Assembly: GCA_050633625.1 (NCBI GenBank)
Contig: JBOEGW010000011.1
Location: 468,424-532,423 of the forward strand
Direction: 5' to 3'
DNA length: 64,000 nt
Source of the DNA: JBOEGW01 sp050633625
GTDB lineage: Bacteria; Pseudomonadota; Alphaproteobacteria; Rhodobacterales; Rhodobacteraceae
The notes below the pieces were generated by a model. It made no database searches. It was not told the origin of the DNA and worked only from the letters and a program-made list of their open reading frames with translations. The stretch's first letter is position 1. Each line of letters begins with the position of its first letter. This document shows, piece by piece, positions 8,997 through 17,942 of the stretch. Position numbers and translations under genes: made by a program.

Positions 8997-9320
8997 TTAG
9001 CCCAGCACCCACAGCAATGCAAAAAGCGTGATCCCGCCACCCAAAATGGCGAGGATCATGTTGCGGGTGATCACTCCAAGCCCAAGCGTCACGAAGGCAG
9101 CGATAAGGCGCGCCGGATCAACTGCGCCATTTGTCGCCTCGGGCCAAAGGATCAAAGGGGCCACGATGCCGGGTAGCACAGCGACAGGCGTGTAGCGCAA
9201 TAGCTTCAACGCGAATGGCGGCAGAGGACGATCCCCGATCACCCCCAGGAACGAAAACCTGACAGCGAAAGTGCCAACACCAAGGGCAACAATGATCAAC
9301 CAAATTTGCGTATCGTTCAT
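8997..9320 (-). CDS. azlD: AzlD-family small subunit of branched-chain amino acid exporter
   Basis: A 107-residue membrane protein with three to four hydrophobic segments. It begins MNDTQIWLIIVALGVGTFAVRFSF and contains LKLLRYTPVAVLPGIVAPLIL, typical of AzlD. The family works with AzlC to export branched-chain amino acids or analogues. Its start overlaps the azlC stop by four bases, the usual arrangement. Confidence 0.88.
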   Translation of the reverse strand: MNDTQIWLIIVALGVGTFAVRFSFLGVIGDRPLPPFALKLLRYTPVAVLPGIVAPLILWPEATNGAVDPARLIAAFVTLGLGVITRNMILAILGGGITLFALLWVLG

Positions 9321-10036
9321 CTGCGCACCAAATTCATTCGCGTTTCAATAAACGCGCCCACGCACATGGCGATCACAGCAGCGATCAGCAATCCGGTGCC
9401 GTAAGGCAAGCCAGACAATGCCAGCGCAAGGGCGACCGAAGTCAGCGCCGCGCCGATATGTGCGAGACTTTTGAGTAAAGGCGCAGTCATCGCAACAAAG
9501 GTGATTGGCACGGCGAAATCCAAGGCAAAAGCATCGGGAATCGATGCGCCAAGATAGGCCCCCAGGAACGTGCTGGCATACCAAACCGGCGCAAGATGCG
9601 AGATGATCCCGAAGAAATAGGCATAGCGCGCGGAAACCGACATGTCTGGCTCATTTTCGTATTTGGAAACGCCCATTACATAGGTTTGATCCACCAACAA
9701 ATAGGCAGCGAACGCCCGTTTCCAGAATGGCGCGCCCCCCAGATAGGGGACCAAAGCGGCGGAATACATGGCCATACGAATGTTCACCGCCAGTGCAGTA
9801 ATGATCACGATGCCCACAGGCGCGGCATCCGCAATTTGGCTGACGGCGGTGAACTGTGCCGCACCCGCGATCACCAAAACGCTCATCCCCATGACCTGAG
9901 CGACGTTCAGACCAGCCTCGGTCGCAACAACCCCAAACAACATCGCGAAGGGTACATAGACCACCAAAAAGGGAAGCCCATCTTTGAAACCGGAGAAAAA
10001 GGCGTTGCGCGTCGACATTGTCATGGACGAACTCAT
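9317..10036 (-). CDS. azlC: AzlC-family branched-chain amino acid exporter, large subunit
   Basis: Inner-membrane permease of about 239 residues. The recognisable N-terminus is FFSGFKDGLPFLVVYVPFAM, followed by GVVATEAGLNVAQVMGMSVL and AGAAQFTA, which are AzlC signatures. About seven hydrophobic segments are visible. I chose the ATG at 10036; a TTG start at 10060 and ATGs at 10024 and 10018 are also in frame. Known members export branched-chain amino acids or toxic analogues. No regulator gene lies beside the pair. Confidence 0.88.
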   Translation of the reverse strand: MSSSMTMSTRNAFFSGFKDGLPFLVVYVPFAMLFGVVATEAGLNVAQVMGMSVLVIAGAAQFTAVSQIADAAPVGIVIITALAVNIRMAMYSAALVPYLGGAPFWKRAFAAYLLVDQTYVMGVSKYENEPDMSVSARYAYFFGIISHLAPVWYASTFLGAYLGASIPDAFALDFAVPITFVAMTAPLLKSLAHIGAALTSVALALALSGLPYGTGLLIAAVIAMCVGAFIETRMNLVRR

Positions 10037-10145
10037 ATGTTTTCCGCTCAGAGATGGCAATTGACGTTGCGATTATGGTTTCTTGTAGCGTTTTAGCCCC
10101 GTATCGTGACGGAAACTAACCCGATAATCAGTTTGGAATGTTACG

Positions 10146-10739
10146 ATGAAGAAACCAGTTGGCGTAATTGTAGCCGGGGGGCAGGGCCGCCGGATGAACG
10201 GGCTTGATAAGCCACTGGCACCCCTTGCGGGGCGTACAATGATTGCGCATGTGGCCGAACGATTGGCGCCCCAAGTCGACGCTCTGGCCATTAATGCCAA
10301 TGGTGACTTGGATCGGTTTGGTTTGCCTTTTCCTGTTATCTCGGATGATTTGCCAGGCCAGCCCGGCCCCCTTGTGGGCATATTGACGGCGATGCGCTGG
10401 GCCGAGGCGCAGGGTGCCAGCCAAGTTGTCACAATGCCAGCTGACACGCCTTTTTTGCCGGGAGATGTGGTCGAGCGCCTCGCGCGCGGTATTGAAATCA
10501 ACAGAGGGAGCATCGCAGTGGCCGCGGATGAAAGCGGCGTGCATCCGGTGGCAGCCATTTGGCCAACGATTCAGGAAGCAACTCTGGCACGCGCGATTGA
10601 AGCAGGATTGCGCCGGGTTATGGAGTTCACCGATCTTCACAACGCGACGATTGTGCATTTTTCCGGGGAGCCTTTTTTCAACATCAATACCCCTGATGAC
10701 TTGGCGAAGGCTCAGGCAAGGGCGATGCGGGCGGAGTGA
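10146..10739 (+). CDS. mobA: Molybdenum cofactor guanylyltransferase
   Basis: Transfers GMP from GTP to molybdopterin to form the MGD cofactor used by DMSO-reductase-family enzymes; cytoplasmic. The nucleotide-binding motif VIVAGGQGRRMNGLDKPL is at residues 7-24. Asp-containing INANGD and VISDDLPGQPGPLVGI follow, and NINTPDDL marks the C-terminus. The 197-residue length is typical. MsrP at the other end of the window uses plain molybdopterin, not MGD, so mobA serves other enzymes. Confidence 0.92.
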   Translation: MKKPVGVIVAGGQGRRMNGLDKPLAPLAGRTMIAHVAERLAPQVDALAINANGDLDRFGLPFPVISDDLPGQPGPLVGILTAMRWAEAQGASQVVTMPADTPFLPGDVVERLARGIEINRGSIAVAADESGVHPVAAIWPTIQEATLARAIEAGLRRVMEFTDLHNATIVHFSGEPFFNINTPDDLAKAQARAMRAE

Positions 10740-10898
10740 AAACCGACAGACCACTTGGACGGACGAAAGCCTCGTAACCGGGGTTTTGTCGAAGACTTAA
10801 CCGAAAGTTTCCGATCCGCGACAAATTGCCCGCAGATTCCTTCGCGAACGACCGATCTGGCGCCATTTTCCCCCTTGCTTGAACGCGCCGCCCCTCTT

Positions 10899-10958
10899 AC
10901 TTCCATGCGTGGGACACCCTTCCCCAACGAAGGGCACATATCTGGAAGGATACCAGCA
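10899..10958 (+). ncRNA. Candidate serC leader RNA
   Basis: The 60 bases before serC fold into consecutive hairpins: 10901-10905 with 10910-10914 (tetraloop TGCG), 10917-10922 with 10929-10934 (CCCTTC/GAAGGG), and a short TATC/GATA stem around the ribosome site GGAAGG. CTTCCA (10900-10905) can instead pair with TGGAAG (10943-10948), covering the ribosome site. A serC leader with its last stem over the ribosome site has been described for serC-serA operons of alphaproteobacteria. Placement and context agree, but I matched it by eye, without the covariance model. Confidence 0.55.
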
Positions 10959-12101
10959 ATGGTCATCGAGACACCGGCAACGCGGCCGGCTAATCCGCGT
11001 TTTTCGTCTGGCCCCTGCGCCAAGATTCCGACTTTTTCCCTCGACAAACTGTCCGATGCTGCGCTTGGGCGCTCGCACCGGGCCGCCGTTGGCAAAGCCA
11101 AACTGAAGGATGCCATTGAAGGCACCCGCGAAGTTTTGGGCATCCCAGCAGATTACAAAATCGGCATCGTGCCCGCCTCCGACACAGGCGCCGTTGAAAT
11201 GGCGATGTGGTCGATGCTTGGCGCGCGTGGCGTGACAATGATGGCGTGGGAAAGCTTTGGCTCGGGCTGGGTGTCTGATGTCGCCAAGCAACTGAAACTC
11301 GACGCGACAATCATGGAAGCGGGCTACGGCGCGTTGCCCGATTTGACCGCGGTGGACTTCGCGACTGATGTTGTATTCACTTGGAACGGGACGACCTCTG
11401 GCGTGCGGGTTCCAAATGGTGACTGGATCGCCGCAGACCGCGAAGGCCTCACAATTTGTGACGCGACATCCGCGGCCTTCGCCACCGATTTGCCTTGGGA
11501 CAAACTGGATGTAACGACCTTTTCTTGGCAAAAAGTTTTGGGCGGGGAAGCAGCGCATGGGATCATCGTTTTGTCCCCGCGCGCTGTCGAGCGGCTTGAA
11601 ACCTACACGCCAGCTTGGCCCTTGCCAAAAATCTTCCGCATGACCAAAGGCGGCAAATTGATTGACGGTATCTTCACAGGTGCAACGATCAATACGCCTT
11701 CCATGTTGGCGGTTGAGGATTATCTTGTCGCGCTCGATTGGGCGCGTTCAATCGGTGGCCTGCAAGGGCTTATCAAACGCGCCGATGCCAACGCTCAAGT
11801 CATTCATGACTTCTGCGCTGCGACACCGTGGATTGCCAATTTGGCCGAGAATGACGCGACCCGCTCCAATACCTCGGTGTGCGTGAAATTCATCGATGAC
11901 CGCATCAAAGACGGTGCAGCTTTTGCGAAGGCCGTCGCCAAACGGCTCGAGACGGAAGGTGTCGCGCTCGACATCGGCGCATATCGTGACGCGCCGGCTG
12001 GCTTGCGTATTTGGTGTGGCGGCACTGTCGAAACCTCCGATGTTGCCGCGCTGATGCCATGGCTCGATTGGGCGTTCAACGCCGAGATCGAAGCACAATA
12101 A
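10959..12101 (+). CDS. serC: Phosphoserine aminotransferase
   Basis: PLP enzyme converting 3-phosphohydroxypyruvate and glutamate to phosphoserine. The N-terminus RPANPRFSSGPCAKIPTFSL is typical of the alphaproteobacterial form. The Schiff-base lysine is Lys192 in TFSWQKVLGGE. The start at 10959 (MVIETPATRP) gives 380 residues and has GGAAGG ten bases upstream. The frame stays open for 68 more codons upstream, but that region is better explained as a structured leader. It is followed by serA in the same operon. Confidence 0.95.
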   Translation: MVIETPATRPANPRFSSGPCAKIPTFSLDKLSDAALGRSHRAAVGKAKLKDAIEGTREVLGIPADYKIGIVPASDTGAVEMAMWSMLGARGVTMMAWESFGSGWVSDVAKQLKLDATIMEAGYGALPDLTAVDFATDVVFTWNGTTSGVRVPNGDWIAADREGLTICDATSAAFATDLPWDKLDVTTFSWQKVLGGEAAHGIIVLSPRAVERLETYTPAWPLPKIFRMTKGGKLIDGIFTGATINTPSMLAVEDYLVALDWARSIGGLQGLIKRADANAQVIHDFCAATPWIANLAENDATRSNTSVCVKFIDDRIKDGAAFAKAVAKRLETEGVALDIGAYRDAPAGLRIWCGGTVETSDVAALMPWLDWAFNAEIEAQ

Positions 12102-12108
12102 ATCAAGC

Positions 12109-12130
12109 CGGGCGGGGCTGATCCCGCCCG
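12109..12130 (+). promoter_or_regulatory. Strong hairpin between serC and serA
   Basis: CGGGCGGG (12109-12116) pairs perfectly with CCCGCCCG (12123-12130) across a six-base loop. No T-run follows, so it is not a standard terminator. It could protect the serC message or tune serA expression. Confidence 0.45.
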
Positions 12131-12179
12131 CAATTCCCTTCATGCGGCCCGCCCGCACCCGAACAAAAGGACCACTATC

Positions 12180-13772
12180 ATGGCCCCCAAAGTACTCGTT
12201 TCCGACAAACTCTCCGAAACCGCCGTTCAGATTTTCCGTGACCGCGGCATCGACGTAGATTTTGAGCCAAATCTCGGCAAAGACAAAGAGCGCCTGCTTG
12301 AAGTCATTGGCCAATATGACGGGCTTGCGATCCGTTCAAACACCAAAGTCACCTCTGAGGTGCTCGAAAAAGCGACGAACCTAAAAGTCATTGGTCGCGC
12401 CGGGATTGGTGTGGACAACGTCGATATTCCCGCCGCCTCGGCCAAAGGCGCGATTGTTATGAATACGCCGTTTGGAAATTCGATCACGACAGCCGAACAC
12501 GCAATTGCGATGATGATGGCAGTTGCCCGTCAAATCCCTGAAGCCGATGCCTCGACGCAAGCGGGCAAGTGGGAAAAATCGAAATTCATGGGCGTTGAGC
12601 TGACAGCAAAAACCCTTGGCGTGATTGGCTGTGGTAATATTGGCTCCATCGCGGCTGAACGCGGCAAGGGCCTCAAAATGAAAGTCATCGCGTTCGACCC
12701 TTTCCTCTCTGAGGAACGCGCCGACAAACTGGGCGTGGAAAAAGTTGAACTCGACGAGCTTCTTAAACGCTCCGATTTCATTACATTGCACGTTCCCCTC
12801 ACCGACAAAACACGCGGTATTTTGAACGCAGAAAATATTGCCAAGACCAAAAAAGGCGTGCGGATTGTGAACTGTGCGCGTGGTGGGCTTGTGGATGAGG
12901 CGGCCCTCGCGGAGGCCATTAAGTCCGGTCACGTTGCTGGTGCGGCGTTTGATGTCTTTGAAGTTGAGCCAGCAACAGACAGCCCCCTGTTTGGCCTGCC
13001 AAACGTCGTGTGCACTCCGCACCTCGGCGCATCCACAACGGAAGCCCAAGAAAACGTAGCGCTTCAAGTTGCGGAACAAATCTCTGACTATTTGCTGAGT
13101 GGTGCTGTCACAAATGCGCTCAACATGCCTTCCGTCACGGCGGAAGAAGCCAAAGTGATGGGGCCTTGGATTGCGCTCGCGGGCAACCTTGGCGCGTTTA
13201 TCGGCCAAATGACGGACGAGCCCATCGAGGAAGTGAACATTACACTCGACGGTGTGGCTTCAGAAATGAACGTCAAAGCGCTCGATTGCGCAGTCATCGC
13301 GGGTTTGATGAAACCGGCGAACCCAGACGTAAACATGGTCTCTGCCCCGGTTATGGCCGCGGATCGTGGCGTCAAAACCTCGACGACCACCCAAGACAAA
13401 ACGGGTGTGTTTGACGGTTACATCAAGGTGACTGTGAAAACAGCACAAAAAGAACGTGCGATTGCCGGGACGGTGTTCTCTGATGGAAAACCTCGCTTCA
13501 TCCAGATCAAAGGCATCAACATTGACGCCGAAATCGGACGTCACATGTTGTACACCACCAACAAAGACGTGCCGGGCGTAATTGGTGCGCTTGGGGCAAC
13601 GATGGGCGATCACGGCGTCAATATTGCGAACTTCACGCTCGGTCGTGCGGACGCGGGCGGCGATGCAATCGCGCTGTTGTACCTCGACGCTCCACTGCCA
13701 GACTCTGTTGTGAATGCGCTTGTTGCCTTGGACATGTTCCACAATGTCGCGCCACTGACCTTCGACGCGTAA
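12180..13772 (+). CDS. serA: D-3-phosphoglycerate dehydrogenase
   Basis: First step of serine synthesis: oxidises 3-phosphoglycerate with NAD+. The NAD-binding motif GVIGCGNIG is at 147-155. The catalytic residues are expected in NCARGGLVDE (Arg), VFEVEPA (Glu) and TPHLGASTTEAQ (His). At 530 residues it is the long form, with an intervening ASB-like domain and a C-terminal ACT domain (from about 455, VPGVIGALGATMGDHGVNIA) that in relatives mediates serine feedback. It lies 78 bases after serC, so the two form one operon. Confidence 0.97.
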   Translation: MAPKVLVSDKLSETAVQIFRDRGIDVDFEPNLGKDKERLLEVIGQYDGLAIRSNTKVTSEVLEKATNLKVIGRAGIGVDNVDIPAASAKGAIVMNTPFGNSITTAEHAIAMMMAVARQIPEADASTQAGKWEKSKFMGVELTAKTLGVIGCGNIGSIAAERGKGLKMKVIAFDPFLSEERADKLGVEKVELDELLKRSDFITLHVPLTDKTRGILNAENIAKTKKGVRIVNCARGGLVDEAALAEAIKSGHVAGAAFDVFEVEPATDSPLFGLPNVVCTPHLGASTTEAQENVALQVAEQISDYLLSGAVTNALNMPSVTAEEAKVMGPWIALAGNLGAFIGQMTDEPIEEVNITLDGVASEMNVKALDCAVIAGLMKPANPDVNMVSAPVMAADRGVKTSTTTQDKTGVFDGYIKVTVKTAQKERAIAGTVFSDGKPRFIQIKGINIDAEIGRHMLYTTNKDVPGVIGALGATMGDHGVNIANFTLGRADAGGDAIALLYLDAPLPDSVVNALVALDMFHNVAPLTFDA

Positions 13773-13792
13773 GGAAGACAAAAGCGATTTTG

Positions 13793-13823
13793 CAGCCCCG
13801 GCATTCCTGCTGGGGCTGTTTGC
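13793..13823 (+). terminator. Terminator after serA
   Basis: An 11-pair stem (13793-13803 with 13808-13818, one G-T pair) closes a TTCC loop and is followed by TTTGCGTTTG. It sits between the convergent serA and DUF1643 genes and may serve both. Confidence 0.65.
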
Positions 13824-13830
13824 GTTTGCG

Positions 13831-14337
13831 CTAGGTCCAGGGCTGAGGTTGTTCCGTATAGCTGATGTAAAGCGGGTGCTTTGGATGCCCTGCTTTGGTG
13901 AGGCCAAGATGCGTGAGAGGCAGCTTCGTTGCGCGCAACAAAGCGGTGACAGCAGCGCCGCGCGCCAGGTGTTCGCCGTGCGCGCCCCAAGCGCAAATGA
14001 TCTGATCCGCCCAGGTACAGCCTTCCAAAATCACAGTGTCATTTTCCGGGCCAACCGGATCAGCAGCGGCGCGCATCGCTTTGGGATCGGTGTCGCGCCA
14101 CGCAAAAATATTCGTGACACGAAACGCTCCAAACCCAAGCGCTCGCGCGCGCCGTTCGCATCGTTCGACCGTTGGATCATTCTGCACTTCGGTCGCAGTC
14201 GATGGGTTCAGCATGATGAAAAGTACGCGTTTGCCTGCCGCATCCCAAGTGCGCGTGAGCATGTAGCGATACTGTTCACAGTCTGAATACACCGCCACTG
14301 AAGGCGCATCATCCTTGATATGGGTCCGGGTCAACAT
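13831..14337 (-). CDS. DUF1643-family protein
   Basis: A 168-residue soluble protein. The core LFIMLNPSTATEVQNDPTVE, then RCERRARALGFGAFRVTNIFAWRDTDP and IICAWGAHG, matches DUF1643. Its activity is unknown; the conserved Asn/Asp/Trp residues suggest an enzyme-like pocket. I chose the ATG at 14337 (MLTRTHIKDDAP). A longer form would run into deoA. The gene is divergent from deoA and its start is 86 bases from the deoA start. Confidence 0.8.
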   Translation of the reverse strand: MLTRTHIKDDAPSVAVYSDCEQYRYMLTRTWDAAGKRVLFIMLNPSTATEVQNDPTVERCERRARALGFGAFRVTNIFAWRDTDPKAMRAAADPVGPENDTVILEGCTWADQIICAWGAHGEHLARGAAVTALLRATKLPLTHLGLTKAGHPKHPLYISYTEQPQPWT

Positions 14338-14422
14338 CGCCCCTATGTGCCCATGGCGTGTGAGAATGGCAAGGCTTGCGAAATTTTCCCGTTTGGTCAA
14401 ACTGGGTGAAGGGAGATTGAGC

Positions 14423-15730
14423 ATGCTAATAGCCGAGATCATACGGAAAAAACGCGATGGGTTGGTCTTGAGTGCCAAATGCATCGCGCAAATGGTGGAG
14501 GGGATTGCAAGCAATGACGCCAGCGAAGGTCAGGTTGCGGCTTTTGCAATGGCGGTGTTCTTCAATGGCATGACACCCAGCGAAGCCGCCGCTCTCACGC
14601 TTGCGATGCGCGACAGCGGTGAGGTGTTTACATGGGATGTGCCCGGCCCGGTGGTGGACAAACATTCGACCGGCGGCGTTGGTGATAATTTGTCGTTGAT
14701 GCTTGCACCGATTGTGGCGGCGGCGGGAGGCTATGTGCCGATGATTTCCGGGCGCGGACTTGGGCATACGGGCGGTACGCTCGACAAAATGGATGCAATT
14801 CCCGGCTATACAAGCCAGCCCGACAACGAAAAATTCCGTAAAGTTGTGCGTGATGTAGGCTGTGCGATCATCGGTCAAACCGGGAACCTCGCCCCCGCTG
14901 ACAAACGGTTCTACGGAATTCGTGATGTGACCGCGACTGTAGAAAGCGTACCGCTGATCACGGCGTCGATCCTCTCCAAAAAGCTCGCCGCCGGACTACA
15001 AAGCCTTGTGATGGACGTGAAATGCGGCAGTGGTGCCTTCATGCAAAGCCGAGATGACGCGCGCGCATTGGCGCGCTCAATTACCCATGTCGCTCAGGAA
15101 GCCGGGCTTACTTGCCATGCGTTAATCACTGACATGAACGAGCCGCTCGCGCGCGCTGCCGGAAACGCGGTCGAGGTGCTGGATGCGATTGAGTTCCTAC
15201 ATAACCCAGAGCGAAATGCCCGCCAAGCTGAGGTGGTGTTTGCGCTTACGGGTGAGATGCTGTTGACCGCCGGGCTTGCCGCGTCGCGCGAGGAGGGAAT
15301 AGCGAAATCGCGCAGAGTTGTGCAAAACGGTCAAGCTGCCGAAACTTTCGGGAGAATGGTGGCGGCGCTTGGGGGACCGACAGATTTTGTTGAGCGCGCG
15401 AACGAGCATCTCCCAAAGGCCCCAGTCGTCAAAGAAGTGCCAGCGCAAATGGCTGGCCATGTGACGAGCATTCAAACCCGTGACATTGGATTGGCCGTCG
15501 TGGAGCTTGGGGGCGGGCGCCAACGTGCGGCAGATAGGGTGGATCCAGCTGTCGGGCTGACTTCGCTTCTGGGGATTGGTGAGGCCGTCGACATTGGCGC
15601 TCCACTTGGCATCATTCATGCGGCAAATGAGGAAAGCGCGCAGGCGGCGATCCAGGCGGTTCAGGCAGCTTATGGCATCGGGGAATCCACGCGTGTCACC
15701 AGCCCAATCCTTGAGATCATTCCTGGTTGA
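14423..15730 (+). CDS. deoA: Thymidine phosphorylase
   Basis: Splits thymidine or deoxyuridine with phosphate to base and deoxyribose-1-phosphate. The family signature SGRGLGHTGGTLDKMD is at 109-124, and the phosphate-binding KHSTGGVGD lies before it. MLIAEIIRKKRDG is a typical N-terminus and has GGGAGA upstream; 435 residues is normal. No other deo genes are nearby. The 3' end overlaps the 3' end of truB by 14 bases on the other strand. Confidence 0.95.
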   Translation: MLIAEIIRKKRDGLVLSAKCIAQMVEGIASNDASEGQVAAFAMAVFFNGMTPSEAAALTLAMRDSGEVFTWDVPGPVVDKHSTGGVGDNLSLMLAPIVAAAGGYVPMISGRGLGHTGGTLDKMDAIPGYTSQPDNEKFRKVVRDVGCAIIGQTGNLAPADKRFYGIRDVTATVESVPLITASILSKKLAAGLQSLVMDVKCGSGAFMQSRDDARALARSITHVAQEAGLTCHALITDMNEPLARAAGNAVEVLDAIEFLHNPERNARQAEVVFALTGEMLLTAGLAASREEGIAKSRRVVQNGQAAETFGRMVAALGGPTDFVERANEHLPKAPVVKEVPAQMAGHVTSIQTRDIGLAVVELGGGRQRAADRVDPAVGLTSLLGIGEAVDIGAPLGIIHAANEESAQAAIQAVQAAYGIGESTRVTSPILEIIPG

Positions 15731-16625
15731 ACACGCGTGTGGGGTGTAACTCGCCTGCCTTATAGACGCCAACGGCAACCGCTTTTCCCTCAAAACTCGC
15801 CCAAGCCTCTTCGCCATATTCCGCATCGGAGGTGATGACCATGCCGGGGTTGCCATGGCGCAATCGGGTCGCACCTTCCACGTTGGCCTTGAGTTCTGGC
15901 AGGCTGGCCAACCCTTCTTCCAACGGGAGCAAATAGGCGTCCAATGCCGGGTGTTTCGCTAATTCTTCGACGCGCTCCAGAGTGACCCCCTCGGCGGCAT
16001 CAAATGGCCCGGACCATATCCGCCGCAACTCGCGCACATGCCCATAGCAGCCCAGAGCAGCGCCCAAATCCCGCGCGATCGCGCGCACATAGCCACCCTT
16101 GCCGCAGGTCATCTCCAAGGTCACATGATCCGCGTCTTCGCGCGCAACCAGTGTCAACGCTTCAACGAACAAAGGCCGCGCGGCGATCTCAAAATCCTCG
16201 TCCTCACGCGCCAGTTTGTAGGCGCGTTCACCGTCGATTTTCACGGCAGAAAACTTTGGCGGGACTTGCATGATATCGCCAGTCAGCGGCGCAAGGGCTG
16301 CGGTAATCTGTGCATCAGTGGGGCGCGCATCTGAGGTCGAAATCACTTCACCTTCAGCGTCATCTGTGTTTGTGGCTTGCCCCAGACGCACTGTAAATCG
16401 ATAGGCTTTCATCGAGTCGGTGACATATGGGACAGTTTTTGTGGCCTCACCAATGGCCACCGCCAAAACCCCAGTGGCGTCCGGGTCGAGTGTGCCAGCG
16501 TGGCCCGCTTTCTTGGCGTCCAGTGCCCAGCGCACCTTGTTCACAACGGCGCTTGAGGTCAGTCCTGCGGGCTTGTCCACGACCAACCAGCCATGGATAT
16601 CGCGGCCTTTTTTCCGGCGCCCCAT
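15717..16625 (-). CDS. truB: tRNA pseudouridine-55 synthase
   Basis: Forms pseudouridine 55 in the T-loop of tRNAs. The catalytic aspartate is Asp47 in HAGTLDPDATGVL. The N-terminal GWLVVDKPAGLTSS and KFSAVKIDGERAYKLAR are family motifs. Length 302 is normal. It begins at the last base of rbfA, so rbfA and truB are co-transcribed, a common bacterial pairing. Confidence 0.96.
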   Translation of the reverse strand: MGRRKKGRDIHGWLVVDKPAGLTSSAVVNKVRWALDAKKAGHAGTLDPDATGVLAVAIGEATKTVPYVTDSMKAYRFTVRLGQATNTDDAEGEVISTSDARPTDAQITAALAPLTGDIMQVPPKFSAVKIDGERAYKLAREDEDFEIAARPLFVEALTLVAREDADHVTLEMTCGKGGYVRAIARDLGAALGCYGHVRELRRIWSGPFDAAEGVTLERVEELAKHPALDAYLLPLEEGLASLPELKANVEGATRLRHGNPGMVITSDAEYGEEAWASFEGKAVAVGVYKAGELHPTRVFNQE

Positions 16626-17056
16626 TATTCGTCCTCGGAGGGTGGATCAATGGGCGCGTTGATGTCGCGTTGCACGGTTTCATCCGACAACAAGCGCCGC
16701 GTTTCGTCCATACGGTCAAATGTTTCATCGGCCATGAAGCGCAATTCCGGGGTGAATTGGAGCAAGGTCGATTTGCTGATCGCGCGGCGCAGCTCGCCCT
16801 TGTTGCGCGCAAGCCCCTTGATCGCATCTTCTTTGTTGCCCCCACCAAGAGGCAAGGCATAGACCGTCGCGACCCGCAAATCGGGTGACACGCGCACTTC
16901 GCTCACCGTGATAGACATGCGCGCCACGTCTGGGTCGTGCAATTCGCCCCGCAACAGCGTTTCGGAAAGGGTGCGCCGGATCAGCTCGCCCACGCGAAGC
17001 TGTCGTTGAGACGGCGCGCCGCCAGTATGTTTTTTACTCTTTGCCATGGCGCTCAT
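16625..17056 (-). CDS. rbfA: Ribosome-binding factor A
   Basis: Small KH-fold factor for 30S subunit maturation and cold adaptation. It shows SQRQLRVGELIRRTLSETLL at the start and MSITVSEVRVSPDLRVATVY and FMADETFDRMDE later, all typical. Starts at 17056 (MSAMAK) and 17047 (MAKSKK) are both possible. It overlaps truB by one base. Confidence 0.95.
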   Translation of the reverse strand: MSAMAKSKKHTGGAPSQRQLRVGELIRRTLSETLLRGELHDPDVARMSITVSEVRVSPDLRVATVYALPLGGGNKEDAIKGLARNKGELRRAISKSTLLQFTPELRFMADETFDRMDETRRLLSDETVQRDINAPIDPPSEDE

Positions 17057-17119
17057 GTATGCGCGATTGCGCGTCAGGGCAACAGGGCTTAGACCTTGGG
17101 CGAGTTAAAGGAGACCGAT

Positions 17120-17929
17120 ATGAGCGAACTTCCGGGCATCGTGGTGAATGGCGCATCTGGGCGCATGGGGCAAACGCTTGTCAATCTGATCGAAGCGAAT
17201 CCTGCAGCGCGGCTGGTGGGTGCGTTGGAGCGCCCTGGTCATGATTGGGTTGGGCGCGACGTTGGAGAGGCTATGGGCGGGCCTGCGCTTGGGGTTCTGG
17301 TAACAGATGATCCTTTGGAGGCCATGTCTCGCGCGCAAGCGGTTATTGATTTCACGGCTCCAGCCGCCACCGTTGCTTTGGCGGAAATCGCAGCGCAGGC
17401 GCGTGCCGTTCATGTGATCGGCACAACCGGGTTGTCGGATGAAGACATTGCGAAACTCGACCTGGCGGCACGTCATGCGACGATTGTGCGCGCCGGCAAT
17501 ATGAGTTTTGGCGTGAACCTACTGACAAAGCTGACCAAAATGGTGGCACAGGCGCTTGATACGGATTTTGATATCGAGGTGATTGAAGCGCACCACAAAC
17601 ACAAAGTGGATGCGCCATCGGGCACTGCCTTGATGCTGGGCGAAGCCGCCGCACAGGGGCGCGGTGTTGCGCTTGAACGGGTGGCCGATCGCGGGCGTGA
17701 TGGGATCACCGGCGCTCGCAAAGAGGGCGACATCGGGTTTACCGCCATTCGGGGCGGCGACATCGTGGGCGAACATGACGTGCTTTTCGCGGGTGAGGGC
17801 GAACGGATCATCTTGCGCCATGTTGCAACGGATCGGTCAATTTTCGCGCGCGGCGCTGTAAAGGCTGCGCTGTGGGGCGTGGGGCAAAAGCCCGGTGCCT
17901 ATGACATGATGGATGTGCTTGGTCTGTAG
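17120..17929 (+). CDS. dapB: 4-hydroxy-tetrahydrodipicolinate reductase
   Basis: NAD(P)H-dependent step of lysine and diaminopimelate synthesis. The dinucleotide motif VVNGASGRMGQTL is near the N-terminus, IDFTAPAATV and GTTGLS follow, and the active-site motif EAHHKHKVDAPSGTALMLGE is intact. The ATG at 17120 follows AAAGGAGACCG and gives 269 residues. It converges on the RTX-protein gene with 13 bases between the stops and no terminator visible. Confidence 0.96.
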   Translation: MSELPGIVVNGASGRMGQTLVNLIEANPAARLVGALERPGHDWVGRDVGEAMGGPALGVLVTDDPLEAMSRAQAVIDFTAPAATVALAEIAAQARAVHVIGTTGLSDEDIAKLDLAARHATIVRAGNMSFGVNLLTKLTKMVAQALDTDFDIEVIEAHHKHKVDAPSGTALMLGEAAAQGRGVALERVADRGRDGITGARKEGDIGFTAIRGGDIVGEHDVLFAGEGERIILRHVATDRSIFARGAVKAALWGVGQKPGAYDMMDVLGL

Positions 17930-17942
17930 CCATCGCCGCCAC

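Noticed and set aside
10755..10958. An N-terminal extension of serC by 68 codons
   Set aside because: The region forms stems typical of a leader RNA, and the protein homology begins near the ATG at 10959.
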